DNA from: Pseudorhizobium tarimense
GTDB taxonomy: Bacteria > Pseudomonadota > Alphaproteobacteria > Rhizobiales > Rhizobiaceae
Assembly (NCBI RefSeq): GCF_022968135.1
Contig: NZ_JALJRA010000013.1
Span: 62,001-126,000 of the forward strand
DNA length: 64,000 bases
Reading direction: 5' to 3'
Both the position numbers and the translations under genes were made by a program. Shown here piece after piece: positions 57,166 to 64,000 of the stretch; position 1 is the first letter of the stretch, and every line of letters starts with the position of its first letter. The notes beneath the pieces are model-generated. The model was not told the DNA's origin. It searched no databases and saw only the letters and a list, made by a program, of their open reading frames with translations.

Positions 57166-57681
57166 ATGACGATCAAGCCTCTTATCATCCTTCCCGATCC
57201 GCTCCTTCGCCAGGTTTCCAAGCCGGTGGAGCAGGTCGATTCTGAAATCGCGCGTCTCGCCGACGACATGCTCGAAACCATGTACGATGCCCCCGGCATC
57301 GGCCTGGCCGCTATCCAGATCGGCGTGCCGCGGCGCATGCTGGTGATCGACGTCTCCAAGGAGGATGAAGGCAAGAAGCCTCTGGTCTTCATCAATCCTG
57401 AGATCATCGCCTCTTCGGACGAGCGTTCGGTCTATGAAGAAGGCTGTCTCTCGATTCCGGATTACTATGCCGAGGTCGAGCGCCCGGCGACGGTCACCGT
57501 CAACTTCGTCGACCGCGAGGGGAAAGAGCAGACGATCGAGGCAGATGGACTGCTGGCCACCTGCTTGCAGCACGAGATCGACCACCTCAACGGGGTTCTC
57601 TTTATCGACCATATCTCGCGGCTGAAGCGGGAAATGGTGATCAAGAAGTTCACCAAGGCAGCACGCTCGCGCACGGCCTGA
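57166..57681 (+). CDS. def: peptide deformylase
   Basis: A 171-residue metalloenzyme that removes the formyl group from nascent proteins. The three motifs are present: GIGLAAIQ at 44-51, EGCLSIP at 92-98 with metal ligand Cys94, and HEIDH at 136-140 (His136, Glu137, His140). The ATG at 57166 has GGGAGG just upstream, excluding a longer frame. It is the first gene of the def-fmt-truA unit, 54 bases before fmt. Confidence 0.98.
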   Translation: MTIKPLIILPDPLLRQVSKPVEQVDSEIARLADDMLETMYDAPGIGLAAIQIGVPRRMLVIDVSKEDEGKKPLVFINPEIIASSDERSVYEEGCLSIPDYYAEVERPATVTVNFVDREGKEQTIEADGLLATCLQHEIDHLNGVLFIDHISRLKREMVIKKFTKAARSRTA

Positions 57682-57735
57682 ACGGCAGCCAAGGTGGTGC
57701 GGCAGGCCAGTCGCAAGAGAGAAGACAGGATCGCC

Positions 57736-58671
57736 ATGACGCTCCGCATCATCTTCATGGGAACGCCGGAGTTCTCCGTCCCGACGCTCCGGGCACTGAA
57801 GGAGGCGGGTCACGAGATCGTCGCCGTGTACAGCCAGCCGCCGCGGCCCGGCGGACGCCGGGGCCTTGATCTGCAGAAATCCCCGGTTCACCAGGCGGCC
57901 GAGCTTCTCGGCATTCCGGTTTTCATCCCGTTGAATTTCAAGGACGAGGCGGACCGCGAACAATTCCGGCTGCTGAACGCCGATGTCGCGGTGGTCGTTG
58001 CCTACGGTCTCCTTCTGCCGGAGGCCATCCTCAATGGTACGAGGCTCGGCTGCTACAACGGCCATGCGTCGCTGTTGCCGCGCTGGCGCGGTGCCGCCCC
58101 GATACAGCGAGCGATCATGGCCGGCGACAAGAAGACCGGCATGATGATCATGAAGATGGAGAAGGGCCTGGACACCGGCCCGATCGCCGTCGCGCGCGAA
58201 GTTGCCATTGGAGAGAATACAACGGCTGGCGAGCTCCACGACCAGTTGATGCTGGTCGGCGGACGCGCCATGGTCGAGGCGATGGAGAAGCTTGAAGCCC
58301 GCGACCTGCCGCTTACGCCGCAGCCGGAGGAGGGGGTGCTCTACGCCTCCAAGATCGACAAGAGCGAGACGCGGATCGACTTCGCCCGCGCAGCCTCCGA
58401 TGTGCACAATCACATCCGTGGTCTTTCGCCCTTCCCAGGCGCCTGGTTCGAGGTGGAGATCAACGGACGGTCAGAACGGGTGAAGGTTCTGACGTCGGAG
58501 CTGGCCGAAGCGGAGGGCGAAGCGGGCACAGTGCTGGATGATAGTCTGACCATTGCCTGCGGCAGCGCCTCGGTGCGGCTTGTTCGTTTGCAGAAGGCCG
58601 GCGGTAAGCCGCTTGCCTCCGCCGATTTTCTTCGCGGCACGCCGCTGCCTGCCGGCACGAGGCTTGGCTGA
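57736..58671 (+). CDS. fmt: methionyl-tRNA formyltransferase
   Basis: A 311-residue enzyme that formylates Met-tRNA-fMet. Visible are [14 protein letters not shown] at the start, the catalytic Asn/His in [21 protein letters not shown] (about residues 98-118) and [13 protein letters not shown] near 140, which supplies the third catalytic residue Asp. The C-terminal domain (about 205-311) binds tRNA. The start at 57736 gives MTLRIIFMG. Its TGA overlaps the ATG of truA by one base. Works as a pair with def. Confidence 0.98.
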   Translation: MTLRIIFMGTPEFSVPTLRALKEAGHEIVAVYSQPPRPGGRRGLDLQKSPVHQAAELLGIPVFIPLNFKDEADREQFRLLNADVAVVVAYGLLLPEAILNGTRLGCYNGHASLLPRWRGAAPIQRAIMAGDKKTGMMIMKMEKGLDTGPIAVAREVAIGENTTAGELHDQLMLVGGRAMVEAMEKLEARDLPLTPQPEEGVLYASKIDKSETRIDFARAASDVHNHIRGLSPFPGAWFEVEINGRSERVKVLTSELAEAEGEAGTVLDDSLTIACGSASVRLVRLQKAGGKPLASADFLRGTPLPAGTRLG

Positions 58672-59426
58672 TGCCACGCTTCCGCATGACCGTGGAATAT
58701 GACGGCACATCCTATGTCGGCTGGCAGATGCAGGAGAACGGCCATTCGGTCCAGGCGGCCCTGCAGAATGCAATCCTGTCGCTGACCGGCGAAACTGTGT
58801 CCATCCGCGGCGCCGGACGCACCGACTCCGGCGTCCATGCGACGGGTCAGGTCGTTCACGCAGACCTGTCCCGGGACTGGAAGCCTTACACGCTGCGCAA
58901 TGCGCTGAACGCGCACCTGGGAATGGCAGGCGAGAAGGTCGCCATCGTCGATGCCAAGGCGGTCGACGAGAGCTTCAATGCACGCTTCTCTGCGATTAAG
59001 CGACACTATCTCTACCGCATCATCAATCGTCCCGCACCCCTGGCGCTCGAGGCGAATCGTGCATGGTGGGTGCCGAAGGTCCTAGACCACGAAGCGATGC
59101 ACGCCGCAGCCCAGATGCTGGTCGGGCACCACGACTTCACCACCTTCCGCTCCGCCCACTGCCAGGCGACGAGCCCGGTCCGAACACTCGACCGACTAGA
59201 CGTGAGACGAGAGGGAGATCTCATAGAGATCCGCGCCTCCGCCCAAAGTTTCCTGCACAACCAGATCCGCTCTTTTGCTGGCACGCTGAAGCTGGCTGGA
59301 GAAGGGAAGATGTCGCCGGAAGACGTCAGGGCGGCGCTAGAAGCCAGGGATCGCATGCGCTGTGGCCCGGTTGCGCCGCCGGAAGGCCTCTACTTCATGA
59401 AGGTCGATTATCCGGGCGACATGTAA
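58671..59426 (+). CDS. truA: tRNA pseudouridine(38-40) synthase TruA
   Basis: A 251-residue pseudouridine synthase. The catalytic Asp is Asp52 in [24 protein letters not shown] near residue 10 and [13 protein letters not shown] near 197 are also typical. The start codon shares a base with the fmt stop. The def-fmt-truA order is conserved in rhizobia. It is convergent with the membrane protein gene that follows. Confidence 0.98.
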   Translation: MPRFRMTVEYDGTSYVGWQMQENGHSVQAALQNAILSLTGETVSIRGAGRTDSGVHATGQVVHADLSRDWKPYTLRNALNAHLGMAGEKVAIVDAKAVDESFNARFSAIKRHYLYRIINRPAPLALEANRAWWVPKVLDHEAMHAAAQMLVGHHDFTTFRSAHCQATSPVRTLDRLDVRREGDLIEIRASAQSFLHNQIRSFAGTLKLAGEGKMSPEDVRAALEARDRMRCGPVAPPEGLYFMKVDYPGDM

Positions 59427-59429
59427 GGA

Positions 59430-60026
59430 TCAGCCGGGGTAGATCCCGAGGAAGCGCTCCAGCGTGTCCGACAGGAGCATCGTAGGCACGATCAGCACCA
59501 TGGTCAGCGTCGCGACCATCAGCGGGTGCGGGCCGCAGATCATCCGAAAGATCCTGGAGATCGAAAAGATCAGCGTGAGCATCAGGAAGAGCCAGAGCAG
59601 CGACAGGATGCCGGTCGCTCCGGGAGAAAGGATCAGCAGCAGGCTGAGCAGGCCGTAGGCATAGGAGAAGGGCACGGAAAGCCAGTTCACCGCCACGACC
59701 ATGGCGTAATACTTCCGACCCAGCGAAAGCCCCCAGGCCAGGAAGCCGATCAGGATCAGCGGGATGAGCCAGTTGGCAAGCTCCAGCATGGCGAGGCGGA
59801 AGAAAAAGATGCCGCCGAGTTCGGTGTCGCTTGGCATGCCGTGCAGGTAGAGCATGCGCCACCAGAACCAGGAGACCGCCATCGCCGGCAGGCACCAGAC
59901 AAAGGCCCAAAAGGACCGCATCAGTCCGCGGTCAGAAATATCCAGTCGCTTCAGTCCGGCAGCATCGCCGTGGACGAGAAGCAGAAGACCTGAAAGGTAA
60001 AGCTTGACCTCAAGCAGCCCGGGCAT
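59430..60026 (-). CDS. conserved integral membrane protein, unknown function
   Basis: A 198-residue protein with an N-terminal amphipathic stretch ([18 protein letters not shown]) and about five predicted transmembrane helices (near residues 37-57, 73-98, 104-131, 133-156 and 168-185). I recognise no catalytic motif. Its start lies inside the end of dapE (17-base overlap), so it is translated as the last gene of a dapD-dapE unit. Homologues occur at this position in other rhizobia as far as I recall. A link to lysine or peptidoglycan synthesis is only suggested by position. Confidence 0.8.
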   Translation of the reverse strand: MPGLLEVKLYLSGLLLLVHGDAAGLKRLDISDRGLMRSFWAFVWCLPAMAVSWFWWRMLYLHGMPSDTELGGIFFFRLAMLELANWLIPLILIGFLAWGLSLGRKYYAMVVAVNWLSVPFSYAYGLLSLLLILSPGATGILSLLWLFLMLTLIFSISRIFRMICGPHPLMVATLTMVLIVPTMLLSDTLERFLGIYPG

Positions 60027-61206
60027 TGTCGAACCAGTTGGCGATAAAGGTGCCGTAGATATCCGTCAGGGTCTCCAGATCGGCCACCGAAACACGTTCG
60101 TCCACCATGTGCATTGTCTGTCCGACGAGGCCGAACTCCACCACCGGACAATAGTCCTTAATGAAGCGGGCGTCTGACGTGCCGCCGGTCGTGGAGAGCG
60201 CAGGCGCCCGGCCCGTCACCTTCTCCACGGCTCCGGACAGGGAGGCAATCAGCCCGTTGTTGCGCGTCAGGAAAACGTGACTTGGCCGTTCGTTCCAGAC
60301 GATGTCGTAGCGCACCGGCTCGCGCCCCGGGCGAAGCTCGCTATCGGCCGCGGCGTGATCGAGGCGCCGGATGATTTCCGCCTGCAGGCTTTCTGCCGTC
60401 CAGCTGTCGTTGAAGCGGATGTTGAAGGCAGCAGTCGCCTTGGCCGGAATGACGTTGACCGCCGGATTGCCGGTATCGATCGTCGTTACTTCGAGGTTCG
60501 ATGGCTGGAAATCCTCCGTCCCGTGATCAAAGGGCTTATCCATCAACGCCCGCGTCAGCTGCAGCAGACCGCGCAGCGGGTTGTCGGCGAGGTGCGGATA
60601 GGCTGCGTGACCCTGGACTCCATGCACGGTGATCCGTCCAGACAGCGAACCCCGGCGACCGATCTTGATCATGTCGCCTAAGGCGTCCGGATTGGTCGGT
60701 TCTCCGACGAGGCATGCGTCCCAGGTTTCGCCCTTCTCGGCAGCCCAGGAGAGCAGCTTCTGTGTGCCGTTGATCGCCGGGCCTTCCTCGTCTCCCGTGA
60801 TCAGGAAGGAAATTGACCCGTCAGGCGCGCCGACCTTCTCAATATGTCGTGCGACCGCAGCAACGAAGCAGGCGATGCCGCCCTTCATGTCGACGGCGCC
60901 ACGCCCGAACAGCATCCCGTCTGCGATCTCGGCCGCGAAGGGCGGGTGCGACCAGTCGGCATCATTGCCAGGCGGTACCACGTCCGTATGGCCGGCGAAC
61001 ATCAGGTAAGGGCCGGTGCTACCGATCCGGGCGTAAAGGTTCTCCACGTCCGGCGTTCCGTCTGCCTTGGCCACCATGCGCTCGACCTTGAAGCCGAGCG
61101 GGGCCAGCATGGACTCCAGCGCCGACAAGGCGCCACCCTCGGCCGGGGTGACCGAGGGGCAGCGGATGAGGGCCTGAAGGTTCTCGACCGGGTTGGTGGC
61201 AAGCAT
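60010..61206 (-). CDS. dapE: succinyl-diaminopimelate desuccinylase
   Basis: A 398-residue M20-family dizinc hydrolase that forms LL-diaminopimelate in the succinylase branch of lysine and peptidoglycan precursor synthesis. Seen are [11 protein letters not shown] near residue 71 (zinc His and Asp), DMKGGIACF near 100 with the bridging Asp, and [11 protein letters not shown] near 134 with the catalytic Glu pair. It lies nine bases after dapD, whose enzyme acts two steps earlier in the pathway. Confidence 0.97.
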   Translation of the reverse strand: MLATNPVENLQALIRCPSVTPAEGGALSALESMLAPLGFKVERMVAKADGTPDVENLYARIGSTGPYLMFAGHTDVVPPGNDADWSHPPFAAEIADGMLFGRGAVDMKGGIACFVAAVARHIEKVGAPDGSISFLITGDEEGPAINGTQKLLSWAAEKGETWDACLVGEPTNPDALGDMIKIGRRGSLSGRITVHGVQGHAAYPHLADNPLRGLLQLTRALMDKPFDHGTEDFQPSNLEVTTIDTGNPAVNVIPAKATAAFNIRFNDSWTAESLQAEIIRRLDHAAADSELRPGREPVRYDIVWNERPSHVFLTRNNGLIASLSGAVEKVTGRAPALSTTGGTSDARFIKDYCPVVEFGLVGQTMHMVDERVSVADLETLTDIYGTFIANWFDNARAA

Positions 61207-61215
61207 GGCTGTCGA

Positions 61216-62070
61216 TCAGTCCCGCAGAAGTTCGTTGATGCCGGTCTTTGAGCGGGTCTTCTCGTCGACGCGCTTGACGATCACGGCGCAATAAAGGCTT
61301 GGACCCGGCTCGCCATTCGGAAACGGCTTGCCCGGCAGAGTGCCGGCAACGACGACCGAATAGGGCGGAACCTCACCGTAGGTGATCTCGCCGGTCGCGC
61401 GGTCGACAATCTTGGTCGACTTGCCGATGAAGACGCCCATGCCGAGCACCGAGCCCTCACGAACGATGCAGCCCTCGACGACTTCCGAACGGGCGCCGAT
61501 GAAGCAGTTGTCCTCGATGATGGTCGGACCCGCCTGCAGCGGCTCCAGCACGCCGCCAATGCCGACCCCTCCCGACAGGTGCACATTGGCGCCGATCTGG
61601 GCGCAGGAGCCAACGGTGGCCCAGGTGTCGACCATGGTGTTTTCGCCGACATAGGCGCCGAGGTTGACGAAGGAGGGCATCAGAACCACGCCCTTGGAGA
61701 CATATGCGGAGCGACGCACGACGGCGTTCGGAACGGCACGGAAACCGGCGGCGCGGAACTGGTTCTCGCCCCAGCCTTCGAACTTGGACGGCACCTTGTC
61801 CCACCAGGTGGAAGCACCTGGGCCGCCCTTGACGACTTCCATGTCGTTGAGGCGGAAGGACAGAAGAACAGCCTTTTTCAGCCACTGGTTTACGGTCCAG
61901 CTGCCGTCCGATTGGCGCTCGGCAACGCGGGCCTTGCCGCTGTCGAGAAGGTCGAGAGCCGCATCGACGGCGTCACGGATTTCTCCCTTCGTGGAAACCG
62001 AAACGCCGTCCCGCTGTTCGAAGGCGGACTCGATGGTGGTCTCAAGGGAGGCGAGATCCGAACTGCTCAT
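61216..62070 (-). CDS. dapD: 2,3,4,5-tetrahydropyridine-2,6-dicarboxylate N-succinyltransferase
   Basis: A 284-residue left-handed beta-helix (hexapeptide repeat) acyltransferase that adds succinyl from succinyl-CoA in the diaminopimelate pathway. The repeat region is visible from about residue 120 to 230 ([37 protein letters not shown]). AAGGAG sits before the ATG. It is the first gene of dapD-dapE-membrane protein and is divergent from the LOG-family gene across about 140 bases. Confidence 0.97.
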   Translation of the reverse strand: MSSSDLASLETTIESAFEQRDGVSVSTKGEIRDAVDAALDLLDSGKARVAERQSDGSWTVNQWLKKAVLLSFRLNDMEVVKGGPGASTWWDKVPSKFEGWGENQFRAAGFRAVPNAVVRRSAYVSKGVVLMPSFVNLGAYVGENTMVDTWATVGSCAQIGANVHLSGGVGIGGVLEPLQAGPTIIEDNCFIGARSEVVEGCIVREGSVLGMGVFIGKSTKIVDRATGEITYGEVPPYSVVVAGTLPGKPFPNGEPGPSLYCAVIVKRVDEKTRSKTGINELLRD

Positions 62071-62209
62071 TGCAACTCCTTAACGTCATGTCGGTAGGAA
62101 TGGAGTGGGATGGCCTGGCGGCTGGCCAAATGGTGCTAATTGCTCTAAGCGACCGCCACCCCACCGTCAATGTGAATTGGCGCACTGCGCCGGAGATGGA
62201 AGGCAGGTA

Positions 62210-63070
62210 ATGGCCAAGGTGAAGAATGACGGCCCGCGACGCAAGGATGGTGTCTGGGACCCGTTGAAGGACAGTTCGACAGACAGGCGCAGCGCTGAGG
62301 GGGTGCCCAAGACCCCGCAGTCGATGTCGCCGTCCTACCGCCTTGCCTATGCCGACGACGACTTCCTTTGCCGCGAAGAACTGCGGCCCGTTCGCCTTCA
62401 ATTGGAACTGCTGAAGGCGGAGATGATCCTCGCAGAGCAGGGCATCAAGTCCACGGTCGTTCTGTTTGGCGGCGCCCGTATTCCGGCGCCGGGGCAGGCG
62501 GCCTGGGCCGCGCGCAACGAGACGCAGCGCAAGAACCTGGAGGAAGCCTCGGTCTATTACGAGGAGGCGCGCAAATTCGCCAGTCTATGCGCCCGCCACG
62601 GGGAGCAGTACGATCATCAGGAATACGTCGTGGTGACGGGCGGTGGACCGGGCGTCATGGAGGCGGGCAACCGCGGCGCAGCCGAAGCGGGCGCGCCGAC
62701 CGTTGGCTTCAACGTCGTCCTGCCTCACGAGCAGGCGCCCAATCGTTACGTTACGCCCGAACTCAGCCTCAACTTCCACTACTTCGCGATCCGCAAGATG
62801 CATCTGATGATGCGCGCCAAGGCGATTGCGATCTTCCCAGGCGGGTTTGGCACCTTGGATGAGATGTTCGAAGGGCTGACGCTGATCCAGACCGGTCGCA
62901 TGGAGAGAATACCCTTCATCCTCTTCGGCAAGGAATTCTGGCACAGGATCATAAACTGGCAGGCGCTGGCGGATTTCGGAACGATTGCTCCGGAAGACAT
63001 CGAGCTCATCAACTTCGTCGATACGGCCGACGAGGCATGGAAGATCATCGGCGACTTCTACGAACATTAA
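62210..63070 (+). CDS. LOG-family nucleotide-binding protein (TIGR00730-like)
   Basis: A 286-residue Rossmann-fold protein of the family once called lysine decarboxylase-like. The VVTGGGPGVMEAGNRGA phosphate loop near residue 142 and the PGGFGTLDEMFE motif near 210 match nucleotide 5'-monophosphate phosphoribohydrolases of the LOG/PpnN kind, which split cytokinin or purine nucleotides. The first 50 residues are a basic, low-complexity extension. The start at 62210 has GGAAGGCAGG ahead. Substrate is not determinable here. Confidence 0.88.
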   Translation: MAKVKNDGPRRKDGVWDPLKDSSTDRRSAEGVPKTPQSMSPSYRLAYADDDFLCREELRPVRLQLELLKAEMILAEQGIKSTVVLFGGARIPAPGQAAWAARNETQRKNLEEASVYYEEARKFASLCARHGEQYDHQEYVVVTGGGPGVMEAGNRGAAEAGAPTVGFNVVLPHEQAPNRYVTPELSLNFHYFAIRKMHLMMRAKAIAIFPGGFGTLDEMFEGLTLIQTGRMERIPFILFGKEFWHRIINWQALADFGTIAPEDIELINFVDTADEAWKIIGDFYEH

Positions 63071-63078
63071 AGCGCGAA

Positions 63079-63108
63079 AAGCCCGCCCCGAGGCGGCGGG
63101 GCGGGCTT
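63079..63108. terminator. bidirectional terminator between LOG-family and EF-hand genes
   Basis: An 11-pair GC-rich stem, AAGCCCGCCCC with GGGGCGGGCTT, loop of eight bases. The A residues on its left give a U tract on the minus strand, so it serves at least the EF-hand gene. Confidence 0.78.
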
Positions 63109-63134
63109 CGCACACATGCCGTTACTCGGGGCGA

Positions 63135-63761
63135 CTAGAAGGGGCGATCCGGCATGTCGTCGATGCTGATCACGCCGTCGCCGTTGCGATCCATCCGTTC
63201 GAACATCTTATCGACGGCGGCAGTGACCTCGGCCTTGCTGAACTGGCCGTTCTCATCCGTATCGGCCTGGCGAACCAGGTGGAAGCCGCCCATCTGGGCG
63301 CCCATCCGGCCGTGATGCATGCCCCAGCGCCCGCCATCGTGCCGGCGCTCTCCGCGATCTCCGCGCGGACCGGGACGTTCCTCTGAACCCCCGTCTTCAT
63401 CGTTCTGCGCCATTTCCTTCTGACGCTCTTCGCGACGCTCGGCGCGCTCCTTGCGGAAGTCTTCCATCTTGCTTTCACGATAGGCGCGCAGCTCGCCCGG
63501 GATCAGAGTGCCGTCCTTGTCGGCGTCAACCTCGGCGAAAAGGGCTTCCTGTCGTGCCGAGACTTCTTCCTTGGTGATCTTGGCGTCCTTGTTGGCGTCC
63601 GCCGTCTTCAGAAGACGCACGAACGTCAGTTCCTGCATAGCACTGCCTCTGCCGCCGTGACGGCCAGGGCCATCGCGGCCGGGGGTGGCGAAGCTTGGTG
63701 CAGCCGTGCCGGCGACCAGGGCAGCGGCGAGTGACGCCAGGATAAGCTTGCGGGTCTTCAT
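63135..63761 (-). CDS. secreted EF-hand calcium-binding protein
   Basis: A 208-residue protein with a signal peptide (MKTRKLILASLAAALVAG, cleavage expected near residue 26) and four EF-hand loops: DANKDAKITKEE, DADKDGTLIPGE, DTDENGQFSKAE and DRNGDGVISIDD. They are arranged as two pairs separated by a highly charged Arg/Glu/Gly/His-rich linker (about residues 105-155). The first loop has Ala where Gly is usual at position six and may bind weakly. It is probably a periplasmic calcium buffer or sensor; partners are unknown. Similar EF-hand proteins are common in rhizobia. Confidence 0.9.
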   Translation of the reverse strand: MKTRKLILASLAAALVAGTAAPSFATPGRDGPGRHGGRGSAMQELTFVRLLKTADANKDAKITKEEVSARQEALFAEVDADKDGTLIPGELRAYRESKMEDFRKERAERREERQKEMAQNDEDGGSEERPGPRGDRGERRHDGGRWGMHHGRMGAQMGGFHLVRQADTDENGQFSKAEVTAAVDKMFERMDRNGDGVISIDDMPDRPF

Positions 63762-63861
63762 GAAGAGGCTCCTTCCTCGGTTGCTCTTCGCTTCAAGCTA
63801 TGGCGGCCCCTGAGGAAGAACCACTTAAACATCCGTAATGTGGATGAACTTTCGGTAAGGT

Positions 63862-64000
63862 TCAGCGCCATGTCAGGCCGGCAAGAAAGCCGGCGAGGTC
63901 GTCGGTGACGTAGTCGATATGATCGTCTTCCTCCGAAAAGACCTCCCACCGCTCCATGAGCACGTCGTCTAGGTTTCGCGGCACCAGCAGCACGGTACGC
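63862..64000 (-). CDS. C-terminal end of a probable HAD-family protein, partial
   Basis: The minus-strand frame is open from the window end to a TGA at 63862-63864 and reads RTVLLVPRNLDDV, MERWEVFSEEDDHID and YVTDDLAGFLAGLTWR. The VTDDLAGFL ending is seen at the C-terminus of several HAD-superfamily hydrolases, so I suggest that family weakly. The start lies beyond the window. It is upstream of the EF-hand gene on the same strand, about 100 bases away. Confidence 0.5.
   Translation of the reverse strand, partial: RTVLLVPRNLDDVLMERWEVFSEEDDHIDYVTDDLAGFLAGLTWR

Noticed and set aside
57136..58413. A 425-codon open frame antisense to def and fmt
   Set aside because: Same reason: both plus-strand genes are unmistakable.
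1..64000. tRNA, rRNA, CRISPR, insertion sequences or prophage
   Set aside because: None seen on reading: no transposase, integrase or phage genes, no regularly spaced repeats and no cloverleaf-like sequence that I could recognise.

Overview
The window is ordinary chromosome from a GC-rich alphaproteobacterium, most likely a member of the Rhizobiaceae (Sinorhizobium/Ensifer, Rhizobium or a close relative). The reasons are the gene content and order (rpsT-dnaA; rph/hrcA-grpE; olsB-tme-mutS-glnD-murJ; tsaB-rimI-mur-olsA-miaB-phoH-ybeY-lnt-praR-metK-trmB-DUF1150-hsp20; def-fmt-truA-dapE-dapD). As I recall it, this order closely parallels the Sinorhizobium meliloti chromosome. I see no rRNA, tRNA, insertion sequence, prophage or CRISPR array.

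Layout. 1-4.5 kb is a small decayed zone: a GGDEF-EAL gene with two frameshifts, a BLUF photoreceptor remnant without its N-terminus, an intact otsB-otsA trehalose operon, and a class II glutamine amidotransferase gene with a stop at codon 7. 4.5-11 kb holds coaBC, two small unknown genes, a coupled pair encoding a membrane-anchored ClpP-like protein and a four-helix membrane protein, then ubiE-ubiB. 11-16 kb holds mutM, an enoyl-CoA hydratase, rpsT and dnaA, with an 0.8 kb gene-free dnaA leader. 16-22 kb holds hemW-rdgB-VOC-rph facing hrcA-grpE, then hpf-ptsN. 22-26.5 kb holds coxG-like, an RlmI-like methyltransferase, a TrmH-family methyltransferase, lspA and olsB. 26.5-36.6 kb holds tme, mutS, glnD, murJ and an M15 peptidase. 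37-50.5 kb is a nearly continuous plus-strand housekeeping run from trpS to trmB. 50.5-57 kb holds the DUF1150/Hsp20 pair, a nucleoside hydrolase, a chemoreceptor, ribokinase and rmuC. 57-64 kb holds def-fmt-truA, a dapD-dapE-membrane protein unit, a LOG-family protein, an EF-hand protein and the end of a gene leaving the window.

Functional themes are translation and its quality control, nitrogen regulation (glnD, ptsN, hpf), ornithine-lipid synthesis (olsA and olsB), envelope lipid and lipoprotein work (lspA, lnt, murJ), lysine/peptidoglycan precursor synthesis, heat-shock control and ubiquinone biosynthesis. Points most worth a second look are the ClpP-like/membrane-protein pair, the lesions in the first 4.5 kb, the absence of the usual lpt-rpoN block beside hpf-ptsN, three helically phased GANTC sites upstream of dnaA, and a SahR/SamR-like palindrome in front of metK.
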